The notes: generated by a model from the sequence alone, not told the origin. A stretch of 64,000 nt of DNA from Microbulbifer elongatus (GCF_020524885.1 NZ_JAIVKJ010000002.1:248001-312000), one strand, 5' to 3'; shown: positions 27,911 to 36,979, numbered from the stretch's first letter. Numbers and translations are program-made.

Positions 27911-30900
27911 TTATGCGGTCTGGGCGGCAGGCCAGAGTGCCGCTTTGAATTCTTCCAGTACGGTATCCAGCTGATCGTTCAAAATTTTATCCAGCCGGCG
28001 GGCGCCACCCTCGAAGGCGGGCATCTGGTTGATGGCTTCGCGATCAATAACCACTTCATGGGTCAGCTGCTTGGCGAGGCGCTGCAGCCATTTACGCTGG
28101 GCAGGGGTCCAGGGGTGTTGGGTGAAGATCCTGTCCATGGCTTTGGCAACCCGCTGCTCGAACGGCACCAGCGCCTCCCCAAGCGCTGCACGGCGTATAT
28201 GGCCGATAATGCTGGCGGCGATATCCTGGTTGGTTTGGTTGCGCACCGCGCTTTGCAGGTTCGCTTCCGAGTAGCCGTGATTGTCCAGCAGCAGCTTCAC
28301 TTCCTTCAGCTGCTCCCGCGTGAGGTCTCGGGGTCGGTTCACCACCACTGCCAGGGCAGCGGACTGGTTGAGCTGTTCCTTGATGAATTGATTGAAACTA
28401 TCCAGGTAGTCATCAGGCCGTTTGTGTGCGCCATAGCTCTGGGTGCGCTCGCGGATTTCATCCTCGTGTTCCGAGATCAGCGGAATCTTGTCACTGCCGA
28501 GTAGGGTTTTGACCTCGGTGAGCTGATGTAGCAAGCCGGCGTGCTGGCGGATGAATTCGGCTGCCTGGCTGGGCCCGAGGTCGTGCAGGTGCTTGTGCAG
28601 TGACTTGGGTGCGACGCCCCACTGTTGCTCGAGCTCGCCCAGCTTTTGCTTGAGTGCCGGTTTGCTGTCGGCCTTGTTGTCCGCTTTGCGCAGCACCCGC
28701 ATCAGTTTCTGGCTGAGCTGGCTCAGCACGGCGTCGGCATGGGTTTCCCCTTGTTGCTCGCCGGGGCTGTTCAGGGCCCGTTCCAGCTGCTCCGGATCGG
28801 TGAGCTCGTCCACCAGCTGTTCGAGGCTGATATTGGGGTCCTTCACCAGCGGCTTCATGGTGTTTACATCCTGCAGCGCCGCATAGATATCCACCGGGTC
28901 GTAGATGCGGAATACAGTCTTGCCGATCTCATCGCAGCGGCGGGTGGCGCGGCCGATCATCTGTTCGTACAGGATGCGAGAGCGAACGCGACGCAGGAAC
29001 ACCAGATTGCAGATTTTGGGTACGTCGATGCCGGTGGTGAGCAGATCCACGGTGATGGCGATATTGGGGTAGCGCTCGTTCTTGTACTCGCGGATCAGCT
29101 GGCTCACCTTGTCGCTTTGGCCTGTGATCTTGGCCACGGCGGCCTGGTTGTACTCGCCGTTGTAGAGGTCTTTGAAGGCTTCATCCAGCAATCGTTTGAC
29201 CATGTCGGCGTGCAGGTCGGTGGCGCAGAAGATCATGGTCTTCTCATCCCCGAAGGGGTCCAGCTCCTGTACCAGCTGTTCGCAGATCACCCGGTTGAAG
29301 TTCTCGTTGATCACGCGGCGGTTAAAAGCTTCCACCTCGAAGTTCAGTTCGTCTTCCAGTTCTGCGGTTTCTACGGCACCGGTCTGGGTGTTGATGGCCT
29401 GTACCGCGGAACCCTTCTCGAACTGGATACCCTTTTGGGTTAGCAGGGTTTCATAACGGATGGGCGGCTCATGGTCGATCAGCCAGTCATCGGCCACCGC
29501 CTCACGGTAGGAGTAGGTGTACACCGGCTTGCCGAAGATTTCGCTGGTGTGCTTGGCGGGCGTCGCGGTGAGCCCCACCTTTACCGCATCGAAGTAGTCC
29601 AGTACGCGTCGATAGCTGGATAGGTACTGGCTGGCATCGCGGGTGGCCAGCTCGCCCTCGGTCATCTCTTGGTCGAGGGTATAACCGCGGTGGGCTTCAT
29701 CGATGATGATGCAGTCGAACTGGTCCACCGGCGGTGGCGTGTCGCTTCTGAATACTCGCGCAACCATCGCCTGCACGGTGGCCACCTGGACGCGGGTTTC
29801 CGCTTCGGCGGCCATATCGCCGAGCTCGGCTACATTGTAAATCTTGGACAGGGTGTGATTCTGTTCCAGTGGCGCCTCGTTAAAGGCATCGATTGCCTGC
29901 TGGCCCAGGGCGGTGCGGTCCACCAGAAACAGGATGCGCTTGAAACGCTCGGCTTTCAGGAACCGGTACATCAGGCCGATGATGGTGCGGGTCTTGCCGG
30001 TGCCGGTGGCCATGGCCAGCAGCGCCTGTCGGACACCGGCAGCCAGCGCATTCTCGGTAGCGACAATGGCTTTTTGCTGATAGTCACGCAACTTGAGGTA
30101 GCCGAACGGCTCCTGCTCCAGTTGTTGTTCCGCTTTTTCTTTACTGCGCTGCAACAGGTCGAGCAGACCGGCCGGGGTATGGAACTTTTGCAGTGCGCGG
30201 CGGATATTGCTTGGCTCACGGACATCCCGGAACCAAGTCCCGGATTGTTCCGCCAGCTGCGGGATATAGGGTCGACCGTTGCAGGAATAGACAAACGGCA
30301 CCTTGAAGTACCCGTCAGCTTCGTCTGGCCAGGCCACGGTGCGACCAGCGAGTTCCCAGGCGCCAATTAACGGGGCGGCGATCTGAAGCCCCCGGCTATA
30401 GCGCTCCGCCTGGCGGATCTTGCCGGCGACATTGGTGTTCTCTTTTTTGGCTTCCACCACTGCGACGGGGGTGAGGCCGGCGAAGAGCACATAGTCTGCG
30501 GGGCCTCTCTGGGTGGGCCATTCTGCAATAGCGCGGTTAACGCCTTTCTCGGGCCGCGCCCCTTTCTGGTAAGTCAGCTCCTGGCTGTCTGCCTCCCAGC
30601 CGTTCTCCACCAGTTGCTGGTCGATCAGGATGCGGGTCAGCTCCTCGTTCAGTACGATGTGCTGACCGGCGGCCTGGGTCTGCTTAGCGACCTTTTGGCG
30701 CTCGGCACTGACGGTCTTGTCACCCTGATCGGCCAGTTGCTGCTGTAGGGCCTTGATCTTCTGTTCGTACTCTTGTCGCTGTGCAGTGAGTGCCTGCTCG
30801 TGCGTCGCGGCCTCCTCGGCCTTTGCTCGAGATTCCTCGTCCATGGCCAGTGCCAAAGCCTCGTACTCGGCTTTTTCCTTGGCAATCAGGTCGTTTAGTT

Positions 30901-31429
30901 GCTGGCTGGAGTCGAGCTGTACGTTGGCTTCCTGCAGATCGTGCTTAAGCTTGTCGATCTCGCTCTGAAGCTGACGCAGATGGCTGCTGGGGTCTGCAGG
31001 GGCGACGAAGGGGCCGGGCTTGAACTTGGTGCCCGCGCCGCCGAAGGACTGATGGAACCAGATAGCCAGGGCTCGAGCGACCTTCAGCCCGTCCAGGGCT
31101 TCCCGGTGCTGGGTTCGGAATTCGTGGGTAGCCTTGTTGCCTTCGATACGCAGCGTGTGGAACAGCTCTTTCACCACCGGCTCCAGGCGTATTTCCCGAT
31201 TAAGGCGGTATAGCAGGTCTGATTGGCTGGTTTGCTCATCTACCTCGACGCCCACACGCGCAGCTATGTGCTGTGCTATGGCCTCGCCAAGCTGGCGTAG
31301 CTTGATCAGCGTGGTATTGGGGTCACTGGAAAAGGATCGCTCGGCGGCGCTTGCCAGCTGAACGAATAGCTCGTCGTGTTCGGCCAGGAAACCGAAGTTT
31401 GCGGACTGCGCAGTGTTAGTGCCCTTCAC
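27911..31429 (-). CDS. hsdR: Type I restriction enzyme R subunit
   Basis: 1172 residues. A DUF4145-like N-terminus with a coiled coil (about 155-260) precedes the nuclease region, in which VAVVEAKKEN gives the E-x-K motif. The SF2 helicase core has Walker A MATGTGKTRTIIGL, DEAH box CIIIDEAHRGYTL and motif III VGLTATPAKHT; motif VI is QMIGRATRRCDEIG. The C-terminal part binds the HsdM/HsdS complex. The GTG start at 31429 has AAGGGGGAATA in front. The enzyme translocates and cuts unmodified DNA. The first 40 codons and upstream region recur as a broken copy at 19942-20156. Confidence 0.95.
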   Translation of the reverse strand: MKGTNTAQSANFGFLAEHDELFVQLASAAERSFSSDPNTTLIKLRQLGEAIAQHIAARVGVEVDEQTSQSDLLYRLNREIRLEPVVKELFHTLRIEGNKATHEFRTQHREALDGLKVARALAIWFHQSFGGAGTKFKPGPFVAPADPSSHLRQLQSEIDKLKHDLQEANVQLDSSQQLNDLIAKEKAEYEALALAMDEESRAKAEEAATHEQALTAQRQEYEQKIKALQQQLADQGDKTVSAERQKVAKQTQAAGQHIVLNEELTRILIDQQLVENGWEADSQELTYQKGARPEKGVNRAIAEWPTQRGPADYVLFAGLTPVAVVEAKKENTNVAGKIRQAERYSRGLQIAAPLIGAWELAGRTVAWPDEADGYFKVPFVYSCNGRPYIPQLAEQSGTWFRDVREPSNIRRALQKFHTPAGLLDLLQRSKEKAEQQLEQEPFGYLKLRDYQQKAIVATENALAAGVRQALLAMATGTGKTRTIIGLMYRFLKAERFKRILFLVDRTALGQQAIDAFNEAPLEQNHTLSKIYNVAELGDMAAEAETRVQVATVQAMVARVFRSDTPPPVDQFDCIIIDEAHRGYTLDQEMTEGELATRDASQYLSSYRRVLDYFDAVKVGLTATPAKHTSEIFGKPVYTYSYREAVADDWLIDHEPPIRYETLLTQKGIQFEKGSAVQAINTQTGAVETAELEDELNFEVEAFNRRVINENFNRVICEQLVQELDPFGDEKTMIFCATDLHADMVKRLLDEAFKDLYNGEYNQAAVAKITGQSDKVSQLIREYKNERYPNIAITVDLLTTGIDVPKICNLVFLRRVRSRILYEQMIGRATRRCDEIGKTVFRIYDPVDIYAALQDVNTMKPLVKDPNISLEQLVDELTDPEQLERALNSPGEQQGETHADAVLSQLSQKLMRVLRKADNKADSKPALKQKLGELEQQWGVAPKSLHKHLHDLGPSQAAEFIRQHAGLLHQLTEVKTLLGSDKIPLISEHEDEIRERTQSYGAHKRPDDYLDSFNQFIKEQLNQSAALAVVVNRPRDLTREQLKEVKLLLDNHGYSEANLQSAVRNQTNQDIAASIIGHIRRAALGEALVPFEQRVAKAMDRIFTQHPWTPAQRKWLQRLAKQLTHEVVIDREAINQMPAFEGGARRLDKILNDQLDTVLEEFKAALWPAAQTA

Positions 31430-31574
31430 TATTCCCCCTTAGAGCTTATGGCCTTCCCTGCTTTTTAGGGCTACCTAAGACAACCGTACGATACTACCGA
31501 CAAACGTGATGAAGTTCACGCCGCCCAAGTCGACAGGCATTAGCGATGTACTGATTTGTAGAGTAGAAAGTAGA

Positions 31575-31599
31575 AAAACCCACAATAGCTGTGGGTTTT
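31575..31599 (-). terminator. Intrinsic terminator of the 31621 gene
   Basis: AAAACCCAC-AATAGCT-GTGGGTTTT, a 9-bp stem. Read on the minus strand it is followed by a T-rich stretch, 22 bases after the stop of the unknown membrane protein gene. Confidence 0.8.
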
Positions 31600-31620
31600 G
31601 TGGCAAGGGATAGTGGGTGG

Positions 31621-32373
31621 CTAAATATTGAGCTGTAATTGAGCGGCGGGCGACCCATAAGTGGAAGATAAAGTTTTATAGGGTTTTTTGGGCGGACCAG
31701 TTTCCGGGTGGCTCCTTCCTGAATCAGGCTTGATGTTGGCGCTGGGGCGAATTTCAGTGGATTGGTGTCTCTTTAACAAGCGAGGAAGCATCAGTGCTGC
31801 AATGGCGCAAAGTTCTATTAGTGTCGCCAGGATCGCAAACATCAATTTTGGCTCGATTGGCATTGCGCTAGACACGATATTTTCAGGGCGTCCTGCAAGA
31901 TGTTGAGAGCGCAGCCGATCCTGCTCCCGAAGTTTCGCCAAAGTACTATTGGCGCGTGCTCGGTAGCCATTTTCCAGGTCTTTTGAGGCGGACTGCTGTA
32001 GCAGGGAAATTTGCTTGCTAACAGCTGAGACTTGGTCTTGCCAAATCTTAAAGTTCATGCTCTTGCTGAGCTGCACAGACGTCTTTGTATCTTGCGCTTC
32101 TGAAAAATAAGCCCACGATGCAGCTAAGGAAGCGGCGACAAGCGTTGAACCTAGCGTATAGCAAAGTAGCGCAATGAGAGATCGTCCGTGCCGCCAAAGG
32201 GTCAGTGCCGCCGGAAATAGCGAGAATTTCATTAGCTCGAGCGCAAGTCCGGCAGCAGCATTAACCACGGTCAAAAAGGGCGTGCTTGCAAACGATATAC
32301 ATAGTAGCGCCGTGAATATGGCTGAAATAGCGCACAACGCAGAAGCGACGACTCCAAAATTCCACCTGATCAA
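31621..32373 (-). CDS. Unknown four-span membrane protein of the island
   Basis: 250 residues, no family recognised. Three hydrophobic segments lie in the first 90 residues (VVASALCAISAIFTALLCI, then LTVVNAAAGLALELMKF, then LIALLCYTLGSTLVAASLAA). A helical charged region (about 95-165) and a fourth span (LMFAILATLIELCAIAALML) follow, then a Pro/Lys-rich tail. It overlaps the preceding gene by 4 bases (ATGA), so they are translationally coupled. Confidence 0.7.
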   Translation of the reverse strand: MIRWNFGVVASALCAISAIFTALLCISFASTPFLTVVNAAAGLALELMKFSLFPAALTLWRHGRSLIALLCYTLGSTLVAASLAASWAYFSEAQDTKTSVQLSKSMNFKIWQDQVSAVSKQISLLQQSASKDLENGYRARANSTLAKLREQDRLRSQHLAGRPENIVSSAMPIEPKLMFAILATLIELCAIAALMLPRLLKRHQSTEIRPSANIKPDSGRSHPETGPPKKPYKTLSSTYGSPAAQLQLNI

Positions 32374-33281
32374 AATATGACCCCCTTGCTTTGGGGTGGC
32401 TTAGCATCAACGTTCGCCGCTCTAGAGTCGTGGCGATTGTAGTCTGCCAGCCATTCCTCATCTGTTTGTTCATAAGGGGACCTGCTACTTCCCTGATGAC
32501 CGCATTGCCTGATTACCGTATTACCGCAGTTCGGAGCGCCCGTAGTTTTATCGAGCTGAACACGTTGCTGTACCTGGGTTTCCGGCAATCTTGTGTTTGG
32601 GAAAACTGTTTGGGATTTGCTTGGGTTTTGTTCGGGGCTTGCTTGAGAGATGTTCGGTTTGGTGATCTCAAAAAGCTCTAAGAGCGCGCCATGAGCTAAA
32701 TTTAGTGGCAGCAACGACAGTTTATCTAGCTTCTCTCCCGTCAACACTGCACCGGTAAAGATCACGCCCTTGAGCTTACCCATTAGATTGCTATACCAGC
32801 CCTTGCGCTGGGGCTTGGGGAGTCCCGCATTTCGCCAAAACTTCGCAAAGGCACTTTTTTTGCCTGCTTTGAATTGATGGTTGGGAAGAATTGATCCCGG
32901 CCGCCCGTGCTTGGTTTTACGCTGCCGCTCAATCTCCGCATTGAAGATGACGAAGCGGCTTGCTCCAGTGAGGGCACAGGTGAGCTGCAGCTGCACACCC
33001 TTATACCGACCCTTGTCGAAGCGACCTGTGCTGTAGCTTTCAAAGATGTAAAGTCTTTCGCCCAGCTGAAGGGCAGTCTCTGACACCAGCTGCTCAAAGT
33101 GTCGATTAAGCCAGTTTCTAGGGACCGGCTGGCCTGACGACGGAGTAATCATGAGGCGACCGCAAGCCACTTCCATTCGATCGCCGCGACAGAGCAAGCG
33201 TGCCACTATCGATGGATTGGGCAACGGAGTCACAGAGCTGGGATCTGGAGCATAAATGTCTGTGGAATCTTGAGGGCACAC
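32370..33281 (-). CDS. Unknown soluble protein of the island, coupled to the AlpA gene
   Basis: About 303 residues, no family recognised. A conserved-looking core of about 200 residues (NWLNRHFEQLVSETALQLG ... KFWRNAGLPKPQRKGWY) is followed by a Gln/Ser/Pro-rich, low-complexity C-terminal part. I take the GTG at 33281 as start because GGGG lies 8 bases upstream and it lies 2 bases after the AlpA stop; the in-frame ORF reaches 33416 but would overlap that gene. Its position between an AlpA-type regulator and a membrane protein suggests an island maintenance or control role (inference). Confidence 0.65.
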   Translation of the reverse strand: MCPQDSTDIYAPDPSSVTPLPNPSIVARLLCRGDRMEVACGRLMITPSSGQPVPRNWLNRHFEQLVSETALQLGERLYIFESYSTGRFDKGRYKGVQLQLTCALTGASRFVIFNAEIERQRKTKHGRPGSILPNHQFKAGKKSAFAKFWRNAGLPKPQRKGWYSNLMGKLKGVIFTGAVLTGEKLDKLSLLPLNLAHGALLELFEITKPNISQASPEQNPSKSQTVFPNTRLPETQVQQRVQLDKTTGAPNCGNTVIRQCGHQGSSRSPYEQTDEEWLADYNRHDSRAANVDAKPPQSKGVIF

Positions 33282-33283
33282 GT

Positions 33284-33514
33284 TCAATGCCCCAGAGATT
33301 CGGCTTCTTCGATAAGTTTCGCCCTTAGCGCCAAAAGGCTCTCGCCAGGCCAAACCGTCATTTTCGGACCTATCCGTAGGCCGCGCTGGACTTTTCCTAT
33401 CTTGGCCCAGTACCACCAGGTTGAAAGTCCAATTCCGAATAGCCTTGCACAGGCTGGTGCTCGGTACATGGCGTCAGGGTTGATCGGCTCGGAAGGGTAG
33501 TTATCTCGGTGCAT
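33284..33514 (-). CDS. AlpA/excisionase-type DNA-binding protein
   Basis: 76 residues with a MerR/AlpA-like winged helix: MYRAPACARLFGIGLSTWWYW followed by KIGKVQRGLRIGPKMTVWP and LRAKLIEEAE. AlpA proteins activate the integrase or act as excisionases in P4-like elements. It is the first gene of the three-gene minus-strand set that ends at 31621. An inverted repeat lies about 65 bases upstream of its start. Confidence 0.82.
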   Translation of the reverse strand: MHRDNYPSEPINPDAMYRAPACARLFGIGLSTWWYWAKIGKVQRGLRIGPKMTVWPGESLLALRAKLIEEAESLGH

Positions 33515-33580
33515 GGTGTAAGCCTTACTTGGATTGAAGGCTTACAAAGATATTGCCTAGGCTATGGTCCGAGTCCAGAG

Positions 33581-33605
33581 GTGGGACTTAAGAAAATGGT
33601 CCCAC
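33581..33605. promoter_or_regulatory. Inverted repeat upstream of the AlpA-type gene, candidate operator
   Basis: GTGGGAC-N11-GTCCCAC, a 7-bp perfect inverted repeat, is framed by two direct TGGTCCGA copies (about 33565 and 33611). It sits in the gap between the 33650 gene and the AlpA-type gene. Autoregulation by the AlpA protein is a guess. Confidence 0.45.
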
Positions 33606-33649
33606 TATGTTGGTCCGACCACGCCGAGATTAGATAGCAAGATAAGTCG

Positions 33650-34552
33650 TCATTTTGGGCCGTTAGGGCCCTTGCCTCGATTTCCGGAACTTTTATTCTT
33701 TTTAATGTTGCTTACTGGTCCAATTCTATCTTTGATTAATTGTTCGCTGATTTCCATGCTTGGGAATTGTTTTCTGACGAAGTTGACGGCTGCCCGTGTA
33801 TGACCAAGATGCTCAGGCTTTTCTTGGCGCAGATAAAAAGCTTCCCAGATTTCTAGGGCCAGACGTAATTCTGGTGCATAAATGTCGAGAGAGGGATCCT
33901 TTGCTGGGTGGTTGATTGAGCTCTTGTTTCGCGTTTCGACGGTAAGTTCTTTGGGAGTTAGCCTTTCGGGACAGTGAATTAGCGTGTCGAGATCATTTTG
34001 AGAGATTACGAGATCCCCGAACGTGGGCACTAGTCGCTCTGCCTCGAAGTAAATTGTGCCGAACTTCAGCATATTGGGGCTCAGAAAAGCAGGATCGTTT
34101 GGTCCAAGGTCAAGAATCGGGTAGCAAGTCTTAACCAGTATTAGTTCTGATCCGTTGTCAGCAACGTAATATGGGTCGAAAAAATCGTTGATCTCAAGTG
34201 CTGCTAATCCCTTCTCTACCAACTCATAGAGTACCTCTTTGGCCATATTCACCACGCTATTTGGTGAAATCTGAACAGCGAAAGGACCGTCCCGTAGTTG
34301 ATCGCTAGCAGGCCAAACTCGAGTTGGTGTTCGGCGCCATTCCTGAACATTCTCATCACCAAGAAAACCAGTTATATCGATAATCGTGTCCTTTTTGGGA
34401 TATTGATCAACACTGATGCCAGGCGGAATAAGCTGATAAAGCTTGATCTTGCTATCGCACAGAGCCGCAAGTAATTTGCGCAAGTTAAATCCAGGTTGAT
34501 CGTTATGAACATCACGAATACGGACCGGGCTCAAATGATGGATCTCAGGCAT
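33650..34552 (-). CDS. Unknown integrase-linked protein
   Basis: 300 residues, soluble, no family recognised with confidence. The C-terminal part (LRLALEIWEAFYLRQEKPEH ... TRAAVNFVRKQFPSMEISEQL) is helical and carries a basic tail. Its ATG overlaps the integrase stop by one base (TAATG), so the two are translated together. Proteins in this position in other islands often help integration or excision; that is inference. Confidence 0.7.
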   Translation of the reverse strand: MPEIHHLSPVRIRDVHNDQPGFNLRKLLAALCDSKIKLYQLIPPGISVDQYPKKDTIIDITGFLGDENVQEWRRTPTRVWPASDQLRDGPFAVQISPNSVVNMAKEVLYELVEKGLAALEINDFFDPYYVADNGSELILVKTCYPILDLGPNDPAFLSPNMLKFGTIYFEAERLVPTFGDLVISQNDLDTLIHCPERLTPKELTVETRNKSSINHPAKDPSLDIYAPELRLALEIWEAFYLRQEKPEHLGHTRAAVNFVRKQFPSMEISEQLIKDRIGPVSNIKKNKSSGNRGKGPNGPK

Positions 34553-35808
34553 TAACTGTGCTCCTGATCTAATGAACGGTTATCGAGTACTGACAAAACT
34601 TGCGACCAAGACACCAAAGCTTCTGAGCGCTCATTGAAATATGTGTATTGGTTGTAGACGCCTTCGATACCCTTAATTACGTGGTTTAGGCACATTTCAG
34701 CTACATCCCTCTTCACCCCTAGGCCGGCCAAATGCGTTCGGGTAGTGCGTCGCAGATCGTGAATGGTGAAGTGCTCCATGTCCGGCAGGTTGGCTTTAAT
34801 CCGGTCCAGAGCCCGGTTGAGGGTGTCAGAGGAAATATGCGGGGTGCCTTTTTGCTGCATTTTGCGGGCGGGGAATACCCAGCCACTTCGGCCTGCATAG
34901 CGCTTTAATTCCGTAAGCCATTCAACGGCGAGTTCAGGTAGGGGTATAGCAATACTTCGCTTGGACTTGTTGCCCGCCTGTAAAAGCCAAACTCCTTCAT
35001 CTAGGTCGATGTGCTCCCAGCGGGCGGTTAGGAGCTCCATTTTCCGACCACCTAGTAGGATCAATAGCTTGATGGCTAGCTCATTTTGTCTGCCCAGGCT
35101 GTCAGTCCGATACATAGCCTGGAAAAGTTGAGTTAGCTCCGCTTTAGTCAGCCAGCGATTTCTAGCACTTCGCTTGCCGCCAGCATCTTCGATACCAAAC
35201 GGTTGCGCGGGATTGGAATCGACAATGTGGCGCTTGATGGCGTGGTCGAATATTGCCTTGAGCATGCCGGACAAACGGTTGGCGACGGTTGGGGCATCCT
35301 TGGCTGCACTGGTGAGAATGGCATCGATATGGTGGGGTTTAACGTCTTCGACCTTTAGGTGACCGATAAATGGCAGCAGCCGCTGGTCGATTTGCCGGCG
35401 AACGGGCCGGGGATGTTTGTAGTTACCTTTGAGGTGGCGCTGCCAGATATTACGGTCGTACCAGTCGTCGGCGAGCTGGCTGAAGGTCATCGCCAGGCGA
35501 TCGGCCTCAGCCTTGGCGCGGCTCTCCTGGATGCGCTCCTGCTTTTCCTGAGCGACGTCATGCCCCAAGGTGACTCGGGCACGCAGACGCTTAGCCTCCT
35601 TGCGAGCCTCAGCAAGAGTCATGGCGGGGTAATCGCCCAGCCACATGGTGCGGGCTGCACCGCGAAAGTTATAGCGCAGCCGCCACTTGGGATTCTTGAA
35701 GGTTTTACGGAAGACCCAGTACAGACCGTTCTGTTGGTCTGATTTGCCTTCCGTGTAGGTCCCTTGCGCTTTCCTGCGCCGAAGATCCACGTCGTTCAGT
35801 GCTCCCAT
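34552..35808 (-). CDS. Tyrosine recombinase / island integrase (P4 type)
   Basis: 418 residues. An N-terminal DUF4102-like arm-binding domain (RYNFRGAARTMWLGDYPAMT then LAEARKEAKRLRA), a SAM-like core-binding domain (about 105-200), and a catalytic domain with the active-site residues visible: Arg in LLGGRKMELLTARWEHID, HDLRRT, LNH and the nucleophile Tyr in GVYNQYTYF. It integrates the island into the end of yicC. The gene begins 205 bases from the att site at 36013 and reads away from it, with TTGGTACAA repeats in between. Confidence 0.94.
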   Translation of the reverse strand: MGALNDVDLRRRKAQGTYTEGKSDQQNGLYWVFRKTFKNPKWRLRYNFRGAARTMWLGDYPAMTLAEARKEAKRLRARVTLGHDVAQEKQERIQESRAKAEADRLAMTFSQLADDWYDRNIWQRHLKGNYKHPRPVRRQIDQRLLPFIGHLKVEDVKPHHIDAILTSAAKDAPTVANRLSGMLKAIFDHAIKRHIVDSNPAQPFGIEDAGGKRSARNRWLTKAELTQLFQAMYRTDSLGRQNELAIKLLILLGGRKMELLTARWEHIDLDEGVWLLQAGNKSKRSIAIPLPELAVEWLTELKRYAGRSGWVFPARKMQQKGTPHISSDTLNRALDRIKANLPDMEHFTIHDLRRTTRTHLAGLGVKRDVAEMCLNHVIKGIEGVYNQYTYFNERSEALVSWSQVLSVLDNRSLDQEHS

Positions 35809-35833
35809 GGCGATCCTTGCCTAGTGCCCAATA

Positions 35834-35882
35834 GTTGTACCAAAACCAAAGATAGAATACTTGGTACAAGCTTTGGTACAAC
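35834..35882. repeat. Three TTGGTACAA units upstream of the integrase gene
   Basis: One inverted unit (GTTGTACCAAA, 35834) and two direct units (35861 and 35873) lie between the integrase start and the att core. The direct pair is the same as at 21967. Candidate integrase arm-type or excisionase sites. Confidence 0.75.
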
Positions 35883-36011
35883 CTTATGCTTAGATTAGGC
35901 TGGATTATCGCCAGTTGGCGTTAGCTTAGTCTAGAGGGAAATTGGGCGGGAAGTCAGGAAAGACGGGGCATTCAGCGCTTTGCTTTAGATTGGCCAGAAT
36001 ACCCTGAGACA

Positions 36012-36881
36012 TTACTCGATGTTCTGCACCTGTTCCCGCATCTGCTCGATCAAAACCTTCAATTCCACCGCTGCTTGCGTTGTATCTGTGACCACTGCTT
36101 TTGATGAAAGCGTGTTCGCCTCGCGGTTGAATTCCTGCATCAGGAAATCCAGTCGGCGGCCGATGGGGCCTCCATTTTTGAGTACACGGCGGGTTTCGGT
36201 GATATGGGCTTCCAGTCGATCAAGTTCCTCGTCTACGTCGGCTTTCTGCGCGAGCAAAACGATTTCCTGCTCAACACGGTCCTTGTCGATCTCTTCCAGC
36301 AGTTCCAGCAGACGGTTTTTTAGTTTCTCGCGCTGGTTCTGCAAAATTTGCGGCAGTAGAGCACGCACGGTAGTGACCTGCTCGTCGATGCCCGCGAGGC
36401 GGGCTTCGATAAACCCAGCCAGTTCTGCGCCCTCGCGCTCACGGTTATCCACTACCTGTTTCAGCGCCTGCTTGAAGCCATCGAGAATTGCGCCAGCCTG
36501 TTCTTCGGCATCGGTTTCCGGCTCTGCGATCACGCCTGGCCACTTCAATACCTCCAGCGGGTTGAGTGGCTGGCTCTCCGGCGCGACTTTCTGTGCCGCG
36601 TTCACCAGTTCGTTCACTAGTGCCTGGTTGACTTCGATGCCGGCTACCTCGCCGCTGTTGACCTTGAGGTTCAAGGTCATTTCGACCTTGCCGCGGTTCA
36701 GGGTTTTGCGCAGCACCTCACGGAGTTTGGGTTCGAGCGCACGCCCGGCTTCCGGCAGACGGAAGTGGGGCTCCAGATAGCGATGATTGACCGAGCGCAT
36801 TTCCCATACGGCGGTGCCGGTAGAGTAATTGACTTCTGCACGCCCGAAGGCGGTCATGCTGCGCACTTTGTTATTGGCCAT
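36012..36881 (-). CDS. yicC: YicC family endoribonuclease
   Basis: 289 residues. N-terminus MANNKVRSMTAFGRAEV, then EMRSVNHRYLEPHFRLPE and LNRGKVEMTLNLKV; C-terminal DUF1732 part with GPIGRRLDFLMQEFNREANT. E. coli YicC is an RNase that acts with PNPase on small RNAs. The start at 36881 has GGAG 8 bases upstream. The last codons (VQNIE and the stop) form the island att core, so the 3' end has been rebuilt by the element without changing the protein visibly. Confidence 0.95.
   Translation of the reverse strand: MANNKVRSMTAFGRAEVNYSTGTAVWEMRSVNHRYLEPHFRLPEAGRALEPKLREVLRKTLNRGKVEMTLNLKVNSGEVAGIEVNQALVNELVNAAQKVAPESQPLNPLEVLKWPGVIAEPETDAEEQAGAILDGFKQALKQVVDNREREGAELAGFIEARLAGIDEQVTTVRALLPQILQNQREKLKNRLLELLEEIDKDRVEQEIVLLAQKADVDEELDRLEAHITETRRVLKNGGPIGRRLDFLMQEFNREANTLSSKAVVTDTTQAAVELKVLIEQMREQVQNIE
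36013..36031. other. attR core at the yicC 3' end
   Basis: TACTCGATGTTCTGCACCT, identical to 21885-21903, overlaps the yicC stop and last codons. Confidence 0.85.
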
Positions 36882-36973
36882 ACTGCCGAGCTCCACAAAC
36901 GCTGGGTGATGAATTTTCGATGATAAAAAACAGCGGCAAATCATAGCACAGGGTGATTTGCGGTTTAGACGGC

Positions 36974-36979
36974 TATAAT
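36974..36979 (+). promoter_or_regulatory. Candidate -10 box of rph
   Basis: A perfect TATAAT lies 41 bases before the rph start in the yicC/rph divergent gap. No good -35 is found at 16-18 bases, so the promoter is tentative. Confidence 0.4.

Larger units (their letters stand above)
21885..36031. mobile_element. 14.1-kb integrative island at the 3' end of yicC
   Basis: It is bounded by 19-bp identical direct repeats. The tyrosine integrase gene is at the yicC end and reads away from it. Cargo: AlpA-type regulator, unknown proteins, type I restriction-modification with a fourth gene, zeta-like kinase and T5orf172 protein. No relaxase, conjugation, phage structural or replication genes are recognised. 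The 3' end of yicC is a known integration site for mobilizable islands in Vibrio and relatives, so the insertion site fits established biology. Confidence 0.85.

Noticed and set aside
19728..36031. Conjugative element or prophage
   Set aside because: No relaxase, type IV secretion, capsid, tail or lysis genes are present; only integrase, regulator and cargo.
36958..36979. TTGCGG/TATAAT as a complete rph promoter
   Set aside because: The spacer is only 10 bases, too short for sigma-70; only the -10 is kept as tentative.
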